A stretch of DNA of 64,000 nucleotides. Source: Sphingorhabdus pulchriflava. GTDB taxonomy: Bacteria > Pseudomonadota > Alphaproteobacteria > Sphingomonadales > Sphingomonadaceae. The translations under genes and the position numbers were made by a program. The notes under the pieces were generated by a model that was given only the letters and a program-made list of their open reading frames with translations, searched no databases and had not been told where the DNA came from. The DNA is taken from the NCBI RefSeq assembly GCF_003367235.1, contig NZ_QRGP01000001.1:1550001-1614000 (forward strand). The letters run 5' to 3'. Below, one piece after another: positions 25,291-35,100 of this stretch. Every line of letters begins with the position of its first letter. The stretch's first letter is position 1.

Positions 25291-26721
25291 ATGCCGTTTC
25301 TACCGGTGCTCTCCGTTGTGCTACTCGCCGCGCTGGAAAACCATCCGGCAGCAGGCTTGGAAAATTGGTCCCAATTTGCCTCAAATTTTTTGATGGCCAT
25401 GCTGTGGGCCATTCCGCTCTTTGCTGCACATTACTGGCTTTCAAAGTCCATCAGACCAGCTTCATTGATAATTTGGATTCTGGCATTTGTGGCATATCCA
25501 TTGACTGCCATTTTCTTTGCGGAAATTCACTCGCCTTTGGCTGCTCGACACTGGCTGACGGCAGCGATATTCAGTGCCCTTATGGCTCTTCCTGGCTTGG
25601 GACGGCAAAGCGGACTGATCACCTTTATGCGCCGTTTGCCAATCACGCTCGATGCGGCCGCAATCGCGTTATTGGCGGTTTGGACTATCGCTGCCACGAT
25701 GTTGTTTGGTTCGACGCCAGATGCCGTCAACAACCAGCCGTTAAAGATATGGTTCGACGTGCAGCGTTTGCATTCACACCCGCTGGTGTTTTTGAGCTAC
25801 GGGCTGCAGTTTTCGGCAATCGCGCTGCTTCTTTACGGCCTGTATTGGACAAGCCGGTACGTGCTGGTCAGGCAGATCCTGCGCACAGAAGGCTGGATGG
25901 CGATGGCGCTCGCGAGTTTCGTGTTCTGCCTTGTCTATTCTCCTCTAGCCTGCACATTGATCTTAAAGCTTCCCGTCAATCCAAACCATTGGAGCGTGTT
26001 ACCGTCGGAAAACCACAACCCGTTCGACGCGATCAACTACGGATTTACCGCTATTCTGTGGGCGACCATAATGCCGGTCATTCTGGCGAGCGAGCGACTG
26101 CTGGCCGAGCGCAGCGACGCGTTGGAACGCCAAGAGCGGGTTCGTTCCGAGCTGCATGTGCTCCAGCAACAGATCAATCCGCATTTCCTGTTCAACTCAT
26201 TGAACACACTTTATGCCCTCTGTCTGAAAGACAGTCCTGCCAGTGCCCAACTCACCCTGAAACTGTCAGAGCTCTTGCAGTATACCGTGTACCAGGGCGG
26301 CAATGACTTCGTGCGCTTGGACGACGAAGTCGCCTATCTTCGCAACTACATCGATATGCAATTGCTTCGCTTCGGTTCGCGTTGTCGCGTGGCACTCAAC
26401 ATTCCCGAAGACATGGGGCATTTCCGGATTCCCCCGTTGCTTTTGATCATGCTCGTGGAAAATGCATTCAAGCATGGTGTCGAACCGCAAGATGTGACCA
26501 GCGAAATCGCGATCACTCTCTCCATCGACAACGAATGTTTGCATTTTAGCTGTGTCAATGCGCCCTTGCCGCCTCAACCGCCGGCTCAATCAAGCGGACT
26601 CGGCCTGCAGAATATGCTGCGGCGACTGGATTTGACAATGGACGGACATTTCAAATTTTCGAGCGCGCCGCGCGGAAATGCCTGGCATGCGGAACTTCAG
26701 CTGGATTCGGAGCCATGTTGA
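25291..26721 (+). CDS. LytS-type sensor histidine kinase
   Basis: About 476 residues. Six or more hydrophobic segments occupy residues about 1-265. A His_kinase domain follows with the phospho-acceptor box QQINPHFLFNSLNTLYAL (His about 296) and an HATPase domain (LLIMLVENAFKHG, GLGLQNMLRRLD). It belongs to the LytS/YehU class, in which the kinase pairs with a LytTR response regulator. It overlaps the response-regulator gene by ATGTTGA. Start is uncertain: ATG 25291 is taken, with GTG and TTG codons upstream. Divergent from the ABC/M1 pair, which may be its target. Confidence 0.88.
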   Translation: MPFLPVLSVVLLAALENHPAAGLENWSQFASNFLMAMLWAIPLFAAHYWLSKSIRPASLIIWILAFVAYPLTAIFFAEIHSPLAARHWLTAAIFSALMALPGLGRQSGLITFMRRLPITLDAAAIALLAVWTIAATMLFGSTPDAVNNQPLKIWFDVQRLHSHPLVFLSYGLQFSAIALLLYGLYWTSRYVLVRQILRTEGWMAMALASFVFCLVYSPLACTLILKLPVNPNHWSVLPSENHNPFDAINYGFTAILWATIMPVILASERLLAERSDALERQERVRSELHVLQQQINPHFLFNSLNTLYALCLKDSPASAQLTLKLSELLQYTVYQGGNDFVRLDDEVAYLRNYIDMQLLRFGSRCRVALNIPEDMGHFRIPPLLLIMLVENAFKHGVEPQDVTSEIAITLSIDNECLHFSCVNAPLPPQPPAQSSGLGLQNMLRRLDLTMDGHFKFSSAPRGNAWHAELQLDSEPC

Positions 26722-27389
26722 ATGTCTTGATCGTCGATGATGAGCCCTATGCGCACGAAGTTTTGAAGCATCTATGCAGCGCGCACGATGATCTAAAAGT
26801 GGTTGCCCACTGCCTGAACGCGGCCGACGCTTTAAAGGCACTTGAAAGCGGCCCGGTCGACTTGATGTTTGTCGACATCCAAATGCCCCGCTTTGGCGGA
26901 TTGGACATGCTCCGCGGATTGGACAAGCCGCCACATGCAGTGATCGTTAGTGCGCACAAAGAACATGCACTCGATGGCTTTGAGTTGGATGTCATCGATT
27001 ATCTACTGAAACCGGTAAGTCCCAAACGTTTCGATTCGGCCATGGACAAAGTGAGACGACGGATCGACGACGAACGGGCGGTAAAACCCGATGACGGCTA
27101 CCTGACTTTAAAGGTCAACCGATTGAGCCAGCGCTTCAAACTAGACGAGATCCGCTTCTTCCAAGGGCAGGGAAATTTCGTAAAAGTTTGTGATGTCAGC
27201 GGCAGTTATCTGGCGACGGTCACGATGCGCCAACTACAGGAAATGCTCCCTGCTTCAAAATTCATCCGGGTACACAAGTCCTACATCGTTAATCGGAACA
27301 GGATCGCTAAATCAGGAACGAAGTTCGTGGAACTCGACTGCAATGTGAAAATCCCGTTGGGGAGAAGTTTCCGTAGAGCAATATCTTGA
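26715..27389 (+). CDS. LytTR response regulator
   Basis: 224 residues. The receiver domain is intact: acidic pair in IVDDEPYA, phospho-acceptor Asp54 in MFVDIQMP, Ser in VIVSAH, Lys in YLLKPV. The LytTR DNA-binding domain (about 125-222) has DEIRFFQGQGNFVKV and VHKSYIVNRNRI. It partners the kinase encoded just upstream with overlapping codons. Likely controls the divergent ABC/M1 operon and itself. Confidence 0.93.
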   Translation: MLNVLIVDDEPYAHEVLKHLCSAHDDLKVVAHCLNAADALKALESGPVDLMFVDIQMPRFGGLDMLRGLDKPPHAVIVSAHKEHALDGFELDVIDYLLKPVSPKRFDSAMDKVRRRIDDERAVKPDDGYLTLKVNRLSQRFKLDEIRFFQGQGNFVKVCDVSGSYLATVTMRQLQEMLPASKFIRVHKSYIVNRNRIAKSGTKFVELDCNVKIPLGRSFRRAIS

Positions 27390-27418
27390 CAAGATTTCGG
27401 ATTTCCAGATCGATATCC

Positions 27419-27430
27419 GAAGAGGACTCG
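27419..27430 (+). repeat. Candidate attachment-site remnant matching tRNA-Leu (site R2)
   Basis: GAAGAGGACTCG is identical to 45326-45337 inside tRNA-Leu. It lies 36 bases before the dispersed repeat, against 40 bases in the R1 arrangement at 13.4 kb, so both repeats are preceded by tRNA-Leu-derived sequence at the same spacing. Confidence 0.45.
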
Positions 27431-27465
27431 GGATGCAATTTTAATTAATTGATTTATATACCAAA

Positions 27466-27581
27466 TATTGGTTCGATCTTTGATGAAGCCCAAGTCGAGG
27501 CCCCAAATCAATTTCTGCGATGACGGTTCGAGTACTCGACCACAAGGACCTAACTCCCGCCACTGCACTAGTTGTTCTGAC
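27466..27581 (+). repeat. Dispersed island-end repeat, copy 2
   Basis: Diverged copy of 13477-13585 in the same orientation, sharing TTCGATC, CAAGTCGAGGCCCCAAATC, GGTTCGAGT, CCGCCACTGCA and AGTTGT. Non-coding. It marks the left boundary of the block whose transcription units all carry the common operator. Confidence 0.6.
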
Positions 27582-27634
27582 GACGGATAGGTTGCAGCAT
27601 CTGATACCACCATGAAATGTTCAAATTGCGCAAA

Positions 27635-27655
27635 CCCTCCCTCAAATGGGGGGAT
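27635..27655 (+). promoter_or_regulatory. Island operator A
   Basis: CCCTCCC-N6-GGGGGG-AT, ending 51 bases before the ATG of the DUF1176 gene at 27706. One of a set of similar sites in front of every transcription unit between 27.6 and 44.2 kb. Confidence 0.6.
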
Positions 27656-27705
27656 GGAATGCGCTAATCGCTGATGGAACAAGGCAATGTGAAGAGAGTT
27701 GGACT

Positions 27706-28743
27706 ATGATGCCACAGTTTTTACCGTTAGCTGCGATCCTAAGCCAATCTCTCTATTCGGAACCCCAGCCCGAAGACATAGCGGTCTATCAAAACTGGAT
27801 TACCGGTTGTGACAACATGCGCAATTGTGCGGCAGTTGCGCTGCAAGCACCAACAAGCGGAACGGACGGCAATACAGATCATCTCGAGGCGATGGTAGAA
27901 ATACCACTGGCAGCGCATATTGCGCCAACAGTGGCGTTCCGATTTCCTGCAACACTCAGGCACCGGCCGGATCTGCGCATTTTTGTCGATCAGCTTGAAG
28001 TGCCACTGTCGTCGGCGGGTATAGGTCATTTCAAAATCGCCGGGGCCAAGGCGCGCCGAATTGTGCAGTCCATGCGTAAAGGCCAATGGGTCTATCTGCG
28101 CGATGTCAAAGGCGAAGCTGTCGCTCGAACGTCATTAGCCGGGTTGACGGCGGCTCTTCTTCGTATCGATAAGCAACAAGGGAAACTGGAAACGCCGGAC
28201 GCGATCGTGCGTCGAGGCAAGCGCATCGCCTATGACGATTTGCCGGGCTATAGCGTTTCGCTCAGCCGTCCTGCAGTGCCGACAAGCCCTCCAACCGAGC
28301 CCAAATCCAAGGCTTTGGACGACAATCGCGAGCAATGCGGCGGCGATGCTCCTGAAGAGACTTCAAAACCCAGCTTCGTTCGCTTGGATAGCGATAACAG
28401 CCTGGCTATTGTTCCCTGGGCTTGTGGCAGTGGTGCTTATGTTCGTTATTCCAGCATTATGATCATCAGTAACCAAGGTGAAATTCGCCCGGCCGAATTC
28501 GATTATGACAATGGAATCACAGGTGATGGACCAAGCAATGTCCAGGCGGAAGTGATCTGGCTGGAGAAAGAAAGAGTGCTGGAAAGCGCGACGCGTTTCC
28601 GCGCCATCGGCGATTGCGGACGGACCGACCGCTACATTTGGGATGGCTACAAGTTTCGCCTTAGCGAGCAATTGGTAATGCCCGAATGCCGCGGCTCCTT
28701 TGATCGCATCCGGGTTTGGAAAACGGAAGTAGCTGATCGATGA
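27706..28743 (+). CDS. Exported DUF1176-family protein 1
   Basis: 345 residues. A short hydrophobic N-terminus (about 1-17) suggests export. The N-terminal motif is NWITGCDNMRNCAAVAL (Trp, then two Cys about seven residues apart) and the C-terminal motif is GDCGRTDRYIWDGYKF followed by QLVMPEC. These paired Cys motifs recur in the four paralogs at 37.1-42.1 kb and identify DUF1176, whose function is unknown. The central part holds CGSGAYVRYSS. Preceded by operator A. First gene of the island reading rightwards; monocistronic, facing the convergent SH3 gene one base away. Confidence 0.75.
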   Translation: MMPQFLPLAAILSQSLYSEPQPEDIAVYQNWITGCDNMRNCAAVALQAPTSGTDGNTDHLEAMVEIPLAAHIAPTVAFRFPATLRHRPDLRIFVDQLEVPLSSAGIGHFKIAGAKARRIVQSMRKGQWVYLRDVKGEAVARTSLAGLTAALLRIDKQQGKLETPDAIVRRGKRIAYDDLPGYSVSLSRPAVPTSPPTEPKSKALDDNREQCGGDAPEETSKPSFVRLDSDNSLAIVPWACGSGAYVRYSSIMIISNQGEIRPAEFDYDNGITGDGPSNVQAEVIWLEKERVLESATRFRAIGDCGRTDRYIWDGYKFRLSEQLVMPECRGSFDRIRVWKTEVADR

Positions 28744-28744
28744 A

Positions 28745-29179
28745 CTAACCAGCCGACAGTTCGATAAAGCGTCGGGCAACCCAACCCGACCGGCACGGGC
28801 CCGAATAGGGCACGGGTAAATCGTGTGCGTTATCGGATACGCCGCATTCGCTCATCAAGTCATCCTCGCTCTCCACCGGATAGACGATGCCAACCCAATC
28901 TCCGCGATGCGTGTCGCGGCACAGCCATAAGGGGCGACCGGGCTTCAAGCGGTCAAGCTCGCGCGCGGCGACATCCGGAGCAGCGCGTACCGAAACAAAG
29001 CCGTCACCATTTTTGCGCAATGTGCGGATTGTGCCGGTGCTGGTGCAGCTGTCGGCATGGGCAAAGCCGCCTACCAGCACAGGGCGTGGATTGACCAGAT
29101 CGCCCATCGGGTTCGCGTTAACCGCGATGGATAGTGCCGCAAAGCTCAGCGAGAGTAACGGTTCACTTCTTACAGTCAC
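28745..29179 (-). CDS. Exported SH3-like domain protein
   Basis: 144 residues from a GTG at 29179 that overlaps the upstream DUF3617 gene by 17 bases. After a weak signal-like segment it has a bacterial SH3-type region (FVSVRAAPDVAARELDRLKPG, WLCRDTHRGDWVGIVY) and a C-terminal CRSGWVARRFIEL. Such domains bind peptidoglycan or partner proteins in the periplasm. Last gene of the leftward operon started at 30707. The start is uncertain; ATG codons further in would remove part of the signal. Confidence 0.6.
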   Translation of the reverse strand: MTVRSEPLLSLSFAALSIAVNANPMGDLVNPRPVLVGGFAHADSCTSTGTIRTLRKNGDGFVSVRAAPDVAARELDRLKPGRPLWLCRDTHRGDWVGIVYPVESEDDLMSECGVSDNAHDLPVPYSGPCRSGWVARRFIELSAG

Positions 29180-29642
29180 CGGTGCGTTCGCTGTTCATCG
29201 TCATCTCGATGTCGGCCTTGCCGCCAGGCAATTTGGCATCGGCGATTTCGCCCGACAGCGTCATGTTCACCTTCTCGGCGGTATAGCTGCCGTCCATCTT
29301 CATCGACGTCGCACCCATCGCGCTGTTTGTGCATTTCATGGTGCCGGACATTTTGCCGCTACCCTGCTTGAAGCCCTCCATCTTGCAGTCGCCTTGCTGC
29401 ATGGAGCTCGACATTTCCTTGACACCAGCTTTCGCCATTTCCGGTGTTATGCAACTGTCGATCGACTGCCCCTTCCCCAGCATTGCCTTTGCATTCTGAG
29501 CCATCGCGATGGGCGCGCCCGGAATGTCAAACTTGGTCATGGTCATCGTGCTTTTCCAATTGCCCGGAGAAAGCTCGCCATCAGCCTGTCCGCAGGCGGA
29601 CAGCAGCGCGACTGCCGGAAGTAGCGTAAAATACTGTTTCAT
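29163..29642 (-). CDS. DUF3617-family lipoprotein
   Basis: 159 residues. A lipoprotein signal (LLPAVALLSAC) is followed by ELSPGNWKSTMTMTKFD, typical of the DUF3617 family, and three Cys-containing segments (DSCITPE, GDCKMEG, MKCTNS). About 1 in 7 residues is Met. Function unknown; probably anchored to the outer or inner membrane on the periplasmic side. ATG 29642 follows AAGGGA; an in-frame TTG sits two codons earlier. Middle gene of the leftward operon. Confidence 0.8.
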   Translation of the reverse strand: MKQYFTLLPAVALLSACGQADGELSPGNWKSTMTMTKFDIPGAPIAMAQNAKAMLGKGQSIDSCITPEMAKAGVKEMSSSMQQGDCKMEGFKQGSGKMSGTMKCTNSAMGATSMKMDGSYTAEKVNMTLSGEIADAKLPGGKADIEMTMNSERTGDCKK

Positions 29643-29672
29643 TTTCAAGATCCCTTGTTTTGAAAAATGGAC

Positions 29673-30707
29673 TCAGCCCAGACAGGCGCAAGGCACGAAG
29701 CCAGGGGTGAAATTCACGGAGATTCCACCCTGCGCGTAAGTGCCCCCTCCGGCATATTCCTGCGTGAATTTGTGGACGTGGCTGGTGCAATATTTCGCAC
29801 CGCGTGCAACGATGGCGACGTCGGTGTAGCGCTCGATCGGAATGCTGGTTAGTTCGTTCTTTTCGATGGTCCAGGCGTTACCGACGCCGACAGCCTTAAC
29901 CGGGGTCAGATCCGGCCAATCCCAAAATTGCTTGGCATGGGCCAATGCCCGCGTCTCCACCGCGGCACTTCCCGCAGCCCCCCTTACCGGACCGCAAACA
30001 TGCGGGTTGCTGGCCTGGAAAACGCCAGCAGGCACTATCAGGTTAAATGTGCCGCTGGCCACAGTCCCGGCACTGATAGGACCGGCCTTTTCGGTATTGG
30101 TCTTCGCGATGACTTCCATCTTGATACTGTGTTTTCCGGGTTTGAGCAAACCAGCGGCAGTCGCCTTTGAGAGCATTTCGAGGAAAGCATCCGACCCTGG
30201 CGTTCGCTGCGCGTTCATCGAATTGACGAACTGCCCACGCCACGTCGTCCAAGTCTCATGATCGCGCCTGCCACCCCATGGGAAGATTGTCGTATCGAAA
30301 ACCTGACCGTTGATCGTGAAGCGCGCCGTGTAGTGCACGCCGTCGGCGTAGACTTCGCGCGCTCCCATATTGTTGGCAGCCGCAATCGCATTCACCGCCG
30401 AACGTTCGGTGAAAACACGGAAGAACATCGGCTGGCCTAATGTGAAGTCGGAAACAATGTCCCCTTCGCTGATGGCACCAATGCCAAGATCGGTGCGGGT
30501 GAACACAATCTGGTTCTGATGCGCGGCATGAACGGCGTTGTGGACGCCCTGATCCTGAATCGGGCCTGTGCTCGCTGCATTTTGGGGTTTGGGCTTCGCA
30601 ATTGGCACGTTGCGTTCAAAGCGCCCGCGAGGGTCGAGTTGGGCTGCCGCTGTCGCACCGATGGCAATCGATGCCAGTAAGACAGCCGAGATCAGGGTTG
30701 TACGCAT
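29673..30707 (-). CDS. Exported protein of unknown function
   Basis: 344 residues. A clean signal peptide (about 1-22, ending ATAAAQ) is followed by a mature part with FTLGQPMFFRVFTERSAVNA and a C-terminal stretch with two Cys (KYCTSHVHKF and FVPCACLG). I recognise no domain. It is transcribed leftwards from the divergent operator B, 57 bases from that site, the same distance as for the rightward gene. It heads an operon with the DUF3617 lipoprotein and the SH3-like protein. Its regulation and export suggest an envelope role, which is inference. Confidence 0.7.
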   Translation of the reverse strand: MRTTLISAVLLASIAIGATAAAQLDPRGRFERNVPIAKPKPQNAASTGPIQDQGVHNAVHAAHQNQIVFTRTDLGIGAISEGDIVSDFTLGQPMFFRVFTERSAVNAIAAANNMGAREVYADGVHYTARFTINGQVFDTTIFPWGGRRDHETWTTWRGQFVNSMNAQRTPGSDAFLEMLSKATAAGLLKPGKHSIKMEVIAKTNTEKAGPISAGTVASGTFNLIVPAGVFQASNPHVCGPVRGAAGSAAVETRALAHAKQFWDWPDLTPVKAVGVGNAWTIEKNELTSIPIERYTDVAIVARGAKYCTSHVHKFTQEYAGGGTYAQGGISVNFTPGFVPCACLG

Positions 30708-30763
30708 GAGTTGCTCTCCACAGAATGATGGACTGTGGATGCGGCTTCTTTTCAGTTCATCCT

Positions 30764-30784
30764 ATCCCCCCATCTGATGGGGAT
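30764..30784. promoter_or_regulatory. Island operator B (divergent)
   Basis: A perfect CCCCATC-t-GATGGGG inverted repeat (30768-30782), extended on each side so that both strands read G-run plus AT. It ends 57 bases before the ATG at 30841 on the right and 57 bases before the ATG at 30707 on the left, so one symmetric site can serve both genes. Confidence 0.65.
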
Positions 30785-30840
30785 GCTTGGCTGACTCGCA
30801 TGTGGTTTGTTCATTTTTACGGTCAGAAAGGGCGCACCCA

Positions 30841-31230
30841 ATGGGATTGTGGAGCAATTTATTTGGTAGCAACGCGCCAAGCGCGGCGGCGTCTGACGTC
30901 GGGAATTCCACCCAAATTCATCTGTTGTTCGAACGCGCACTCGGCAACGATCCGGAAAACAACAGCTGTGATGCTCGGCGCAAGGCGGCAATGAAGCTCG
31001 TTCTGGCCAACGAAACCGCAAAAGGGCGTGAGGCCTGGCTATCGATCTCGCGCGACTTCCCGGACGAATTGGCGTTCGCCTTGGAACAGGTCGGTGTCTG
31101 TTACCATCTCGACAAGGATTACCGCGCGGCGATCGAGAATTACGAAGCGGCGATTCGTTTGGGATCCGATGCAAGGCGCCTCACCGAAACGATAGCAGAG
31201 GCACGGAAAGGCATGGCAGCCTTTGGCTGA
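30841..31230 (+). CDS. Small TPR-like protein
   Basis: 129 residues, no signal peptide. The C-terminal half has a tetratricopeptide-like unit (LEQVGVCYHLDKDYRAAIENYEAAIRLG, given here only in part as CYHLDKDYRAAIENYEAAIR), with the Ala/Tyr pattern of TPRs. It sits directly upstream of the NarL-type response regulator and behind operator B, so it may be an accessory partner of the two-component system. Cytoplasmic. ATG 30841 is chosen over an upstream start at 30787, which falls near the operator. Confidence 0.6.
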   Translation: MGLWSNLFGSNAPSAAASDVGNSTQIHLLFERALGNDPENNSCDARRKAAMKLVLANETAKGREAWLSISRDFPDELAFALEQVGVCYHLDKDYRAAIENYEAAIRLGSDARRLTETIAEARKGMAAFG

Positions 31231-31267
31231 TGTATGGCGCCGGTTGATGCGCAAAGCAGGATGGACA

Positions 31268-31996
31268 ATGTTGAAGGCAGCAGGCACGAATGACGCGATG
31301 AGCGAGAGTGAACACGAAACAGCTACGCCAAATCCCAAAGGTAAAGCGCGCGTCATCATCGTAGAGGATGATGAGCGGCTGCGCAGCTATGCCATGGGCG
31401 CGCTGGCCGCGGCGGAAGAGATTGAAGTCGTCGGCGATGCGGGAAATCTGGCGGAGGGTTTGCCGCTCGTCGAGCGGATGCCTGATCTTGCGCTGCTTGA
31501 TCTAGGTTTGCCCGATGGCAGCGGCATCAGCGTTATCGAAGCGATACGCGCCAAGGTTCCCGAATGCCGCGTGTTGGTGTTCACAGTGTTTGAGGACCGC
31601 GCGAGTGTGCTCAACACGCTCAAAGCTGGGGCAGACGGCTATATATTGAAAGATACGAGCGCCGAAATGGTGCTCGCTCATGTTCGCGCCACACTCGCAG
31701 GTGAAACGCCAATCAGCGCGCGGGCGGCAAGCCATTTGCTGAGCCTTGTGCGTGACGAACCGGTCGTTGAGGCAAGTGAGCCTGACGCACCGCATCTGTC
31801 CCCTCGCGAACGCGAACTGCTGGAATATCTGGCGCGCGGATTGAGCCGCAAAGAAGCGGCGCGGATCATGGGGCTGTCACCCTATACCGTCGCCGAATAT
31901 GTGCAGGGTATCTACCGCAAGCTACAGGTCAAATCGCGCGGCGAGGCGGTGTTCGAGGCCATCCAGGCCAAGCTCATTCGTATCGACAGGGAATAG
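31268..31996 (+). CDS. NarL/LuxR-type response regulator of the island
   Basis: About 242 residues. The receiver domain is complete: IVEDDERLRSY, phospho-acceptor Asp78 in LLDLGLPDGSG, Thr in VFTVFEDR, Lys in ILKDTS. The LuxR helix-turn-helix is at about 178-235 (LSPRERELLEYLARGLSRKE, then VAEYVQGIYRKLQVKSR). No kinase is adjacent; the HisKA_3 kinase encoded at 42.1-44.1 kb is the natural partner class. It is the best candidate to bind the palindromes that precede each island transcription unit, including its own. ATG 31268 (AGGA 7 bases upstream) is preferred, with ATG 31298 as alternative. A terminator follows at 32044. Confidence 0.88.
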   Translation: MLKAAGTNDAMSESEHETATPNPKGKARVIIVEDDERLRSYAMGALAAAEEIEVVGDAGNLAEGLPLVERMPDLALLDLGLPDGSGISVIEAIRAKVPECRVLVFTVFEDRASVLNTLKAGADGYILKDTSAEMVLAHVRATLAGETPISARAASHLLSLVRDEPVVEASEPDAPHLSPRERELLEYLARGLSRKEAARIMGLSPYTVAEYVQGIYRKLQVKSRGEAVFEAIQAKLIRIDRE

Positions 31997-32043
31997 GCTC
32001 CCCTGTCACTCCCAGAGGCCGTCAACGCATCGACCTCCCCTAA

Positions 32044-32070
32044 CCCCGGCCCAAAAAGCCGGGGTTTTTT
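32044..32070 (+). terminator. Rho-independent terminator after response regulator
   Basis: Stem CCCCGGC / GCCGGGG with a 7-base loop and a run of six T. It separates the TPR-regulator unit from the autotransporter unit. Confidence 0.85.
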
Positions 32071-32089
32071 GTAGGTCTTCACCCACTTA

Positions 32090-32108
32090 CCCCCTCCTCT
32101 GTGGGGAT
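32090..32108 (+). promoter_or_regulatory. Island operator C
   Basis: CCCCC-N8-GGGGAT, ending 62 bases before the autotransporter ATG at 32170 and 20 bases after the upstream terminator. Confidence 0.6.
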
Positions 32109-32169
32109 ATGATGTCAGCGCCGCCGGTGAGAGTGAGGCAGGGTAATCTATAACCAAAGGGGGATACCC

Positions 32170-35100
32170 ATGCCTGCTGTTCGCGCAAATAATAACCAGA
32201 AACTCGTTCGTGGCCTCGGCCTGATGGCTTCGGCGTCGATTCTGTCGATCATGATGGCGGGGGAAGCGCAGGCGGCTTGTACGCCGAGTACGGCACAACC
32301 GCTGAACAATATCACGACGCCGCTGACCACTGTCCATTGCACCGGGGTAAATACCGGGCAGACGATAACGGTAAACACCGATGGTGTACAAGTATTCGTG
32401 ATCGCCTCAGGCGCGACCCTCGACAACAGCAATGTAACGCTGAATGGCGATTCGAACCTGTTAGGAATTGATCTCGGCCGGTCAGCTTTGAATCTCGTTT
32501 ACAGCAGCAGCGGTAATGCGAATAATCTCGAGATACAGGGTAATGCTACTAATCTTGTGGCTACCCTTAATGGCAATCAGAATAATTTCGGCATTTATGT
32601 TGGCGGCACTGTGACGGCTGCCCCTGGCGGCATCGACCTGTCGGCTGGTGTCGGTCAGAACCAGCAGTTTGCCTTGCAACCAGGCGCAAGCCTGGCCTCC
32701 ACCGGGAATAACGCCGGCAACTATCTGTTGACGGGCGGTACAGGCAATCAGTTCTTCAGTCTCGCAGGCACTCTTGCACTTCAAGGCAATGGTCTGCTGA
32801 TCAATGCCGGCGACGGAGATGATGTCGTCCATGTTTCGGCGACTGCAAATTTCACCAGCAGCAACGTGCATACAATCAATGGCGGCGCAGGTAACGACCG
32901 TTTGGTCCTGAACGGATCCGGCAATACTGCGTTTGCAACCACCGCTGTGGAGCGGCTCGACGTACTGGCTGGCGTCGGCGGCACGCGCACGATGAACGAA
33001 AATGGCAGCTTCACAGAGGTCAATGTGCTCAGCGGTACATTGTCGACGTCGCGTGTGCAGGCCCTTGGTCAGGCCAATAGCCTTGTCACGCTTTCAAACG
33101 GGACAACATTGAATCTAGGCTTTACCACTCCAACCACAGTCACCAACAGCTTTGCGGGGTCAGGGACGATTCTGCACAATACGATCGATCCTGTGACCTA
33201 TGGGGGATCGTCCAGCGGCTTTTCCGGCGTCTTCAACATCCTTGGCGGTACGGCCACCATCACGTCAAGCGACGCCTTTGGTAGTGGTTCGATCGTCAAC
33301 GGTGCCACGCTGTCCTTCGGCGGCCTCAACCTGACGAACAATATTAGCGGCACGGGTCAGGTTATCGTGACCGGCTCGGGCAGCAGCCGCCTTAGCGGTA
33401 CCAACACATTCTCCGGTGGGCTCGATATCCGGGGTGGAATCCTGGACGTCGCCAACGTGGCCTCGCTCGGCTCGGGCGCTGTGACGTCAAGCACGGGTGG
33501 CGGTATTCTGGCCATGGGCAGCACTGGTAACGAGGTTCTGTCCAATAACCTCACCGGCAATCTGGCACTCGTCATGGGCGGTACGGGCATCCTCGATCTG
33601 ACCGGCACCAACAGCTACACCGCTGGCACGCTGATTAACAACGGTGCTGTCCGCGTTGACAGCTTCGCGCGGCTTGGCACCGGGCAGGTCATCGCCAATG
33701 CAGGCGGTAGCCTGATCCTCAATTACAACGGCGCAGGGCAGTTGCTCCAGACCACCCCCTTCATGACCGGTGCAGGCAGCTTCATCAAGGAAGGCACCGG
33801 CGATGTCGTGATGACCCAGACCAGCACCTATACGGGCGGAACTACCATTCGCGCCGGGCGCATCGGGTTGAACAATGGGGCGGCACTGGGTACCGGCAAT
33901 ATCCAGGTCGATACCGGTGCCACACTGGGCATTGGTAATATCGTGCTCCTTAACGACATTTCGGGCACGGGCAATATCGTAAAAACCGCCAGCAGCACCG
34001 CTGAACTGGGGGGCAACAACCTGGGTTTTACCGGCACGATTGACATTCAGGATGGCCGCATCGGTGTGACTGATGGCCGCAGCCTTGGCAGTGGAACGGT
34101 GCTGGTCGGCGTCGGCACAGTCTTGCGGACAGATACCTCGATCGTGGGCGACACAACCATCGTCGCCAATCTGTCGGGCGATGGTGAATTTGAAAAGCGC
34201 GGCTCCAACCGGGTCACCCTGACCGGGAACAACGCTCTGACCCGCAATGTGTTTGTCGGCAATGGCACTCTGCAGATCGAAGGTAGCCAAAATATCGGCT
34301 CGGCCAATATCGATCTGACCTTGGCGACCAGCATACTTGATCTGTCCACCTCAGGCTCGACAACACTATCAAACAATGTCGGCGGCCTTGGCGCGGTGGT
34401 GAAGACCGGGACAGGTACCGTCTTCCTGACCGGTAGCAACAGCTATTCCGGCGGGACCGATATCCAGCAGGGCGCAATCCGCGTTACCGACACTAGCTTC
34501 CTTGGCACAGGTGCAATTACCGTGCAGGCAGGCGCTGCGCTTGATCTGTCCATCGCTGGCTCGCAGACCTTGAACCAATCCGTGACAGGCGCAGGTATCC
34601 TCCGCAAATCGGATGTTGGCGACCTGACGTTGCTCAGCAATGGCCTGATCGGCGGGCTCGACATCGTCGGTGGCCGGGTGATTGTGAACACCGTTACTGC
34701 GCTTGGTGGTGGTCCTGTTACCACCGCCGCCGATACCCAGCTGGTATTCGACAACGGCACGACAGAAGTCATGTCTAACCCGATCAGCGGTGCGGGCGCA
34801 TTGACCAAGGATGGCACCGGGGCACTTATTATCCAGAATGCCAACAGCTATACCGGCGGCACGATAATCAATGCGGGTCGAATCGGGCTGAACAATGGCC
34901 AGGGCCTTGGCACGGGCGATGTCATTGTTCTCCAGAACGCCATCCTCAACATCGGCAATGTGCAGCTTGCCAACAATGTTTCCGGGGCAGGTCAAATCGT
35001 TAAGACGGCAAGCAGTATCGGCGCATTGACAGGCATTAACACCCACAGTGGCGGCACCGATATTCAGGGTGGAACTCTCGTGGTGAATAGCCCCTCTGCG

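Larger units (their letters stand above)
27390..27705. other. Gene-free left end of the tRNA-Leu-linked island
   Basis: 316 bases without a gene. It contains a tRNA-Leu-like 12-base word (27419-27430), an AT-rich spacer, dispersed repeat copy 2 (27466-27581) and the first of the island operators (27635-27655). Confidence 0.55.

Noticed and set aside
27466-27581. CRISPR-like or IS-end interpretation of the dispersed repeat
   Set aside because: Only two diverged copies 14 kb apart, no regular spacing, no terminal inverted repeats and no transposase nearby.
33487-34290. Long minus-strand open frames opposite the autotransporter (also 34369-35046 and 35662-36402)
   Set aside because: They are antisense to the Gly/Thr/Asn-rich repeats, whose codons give open complementary frames; no start signals or families are recognisable.
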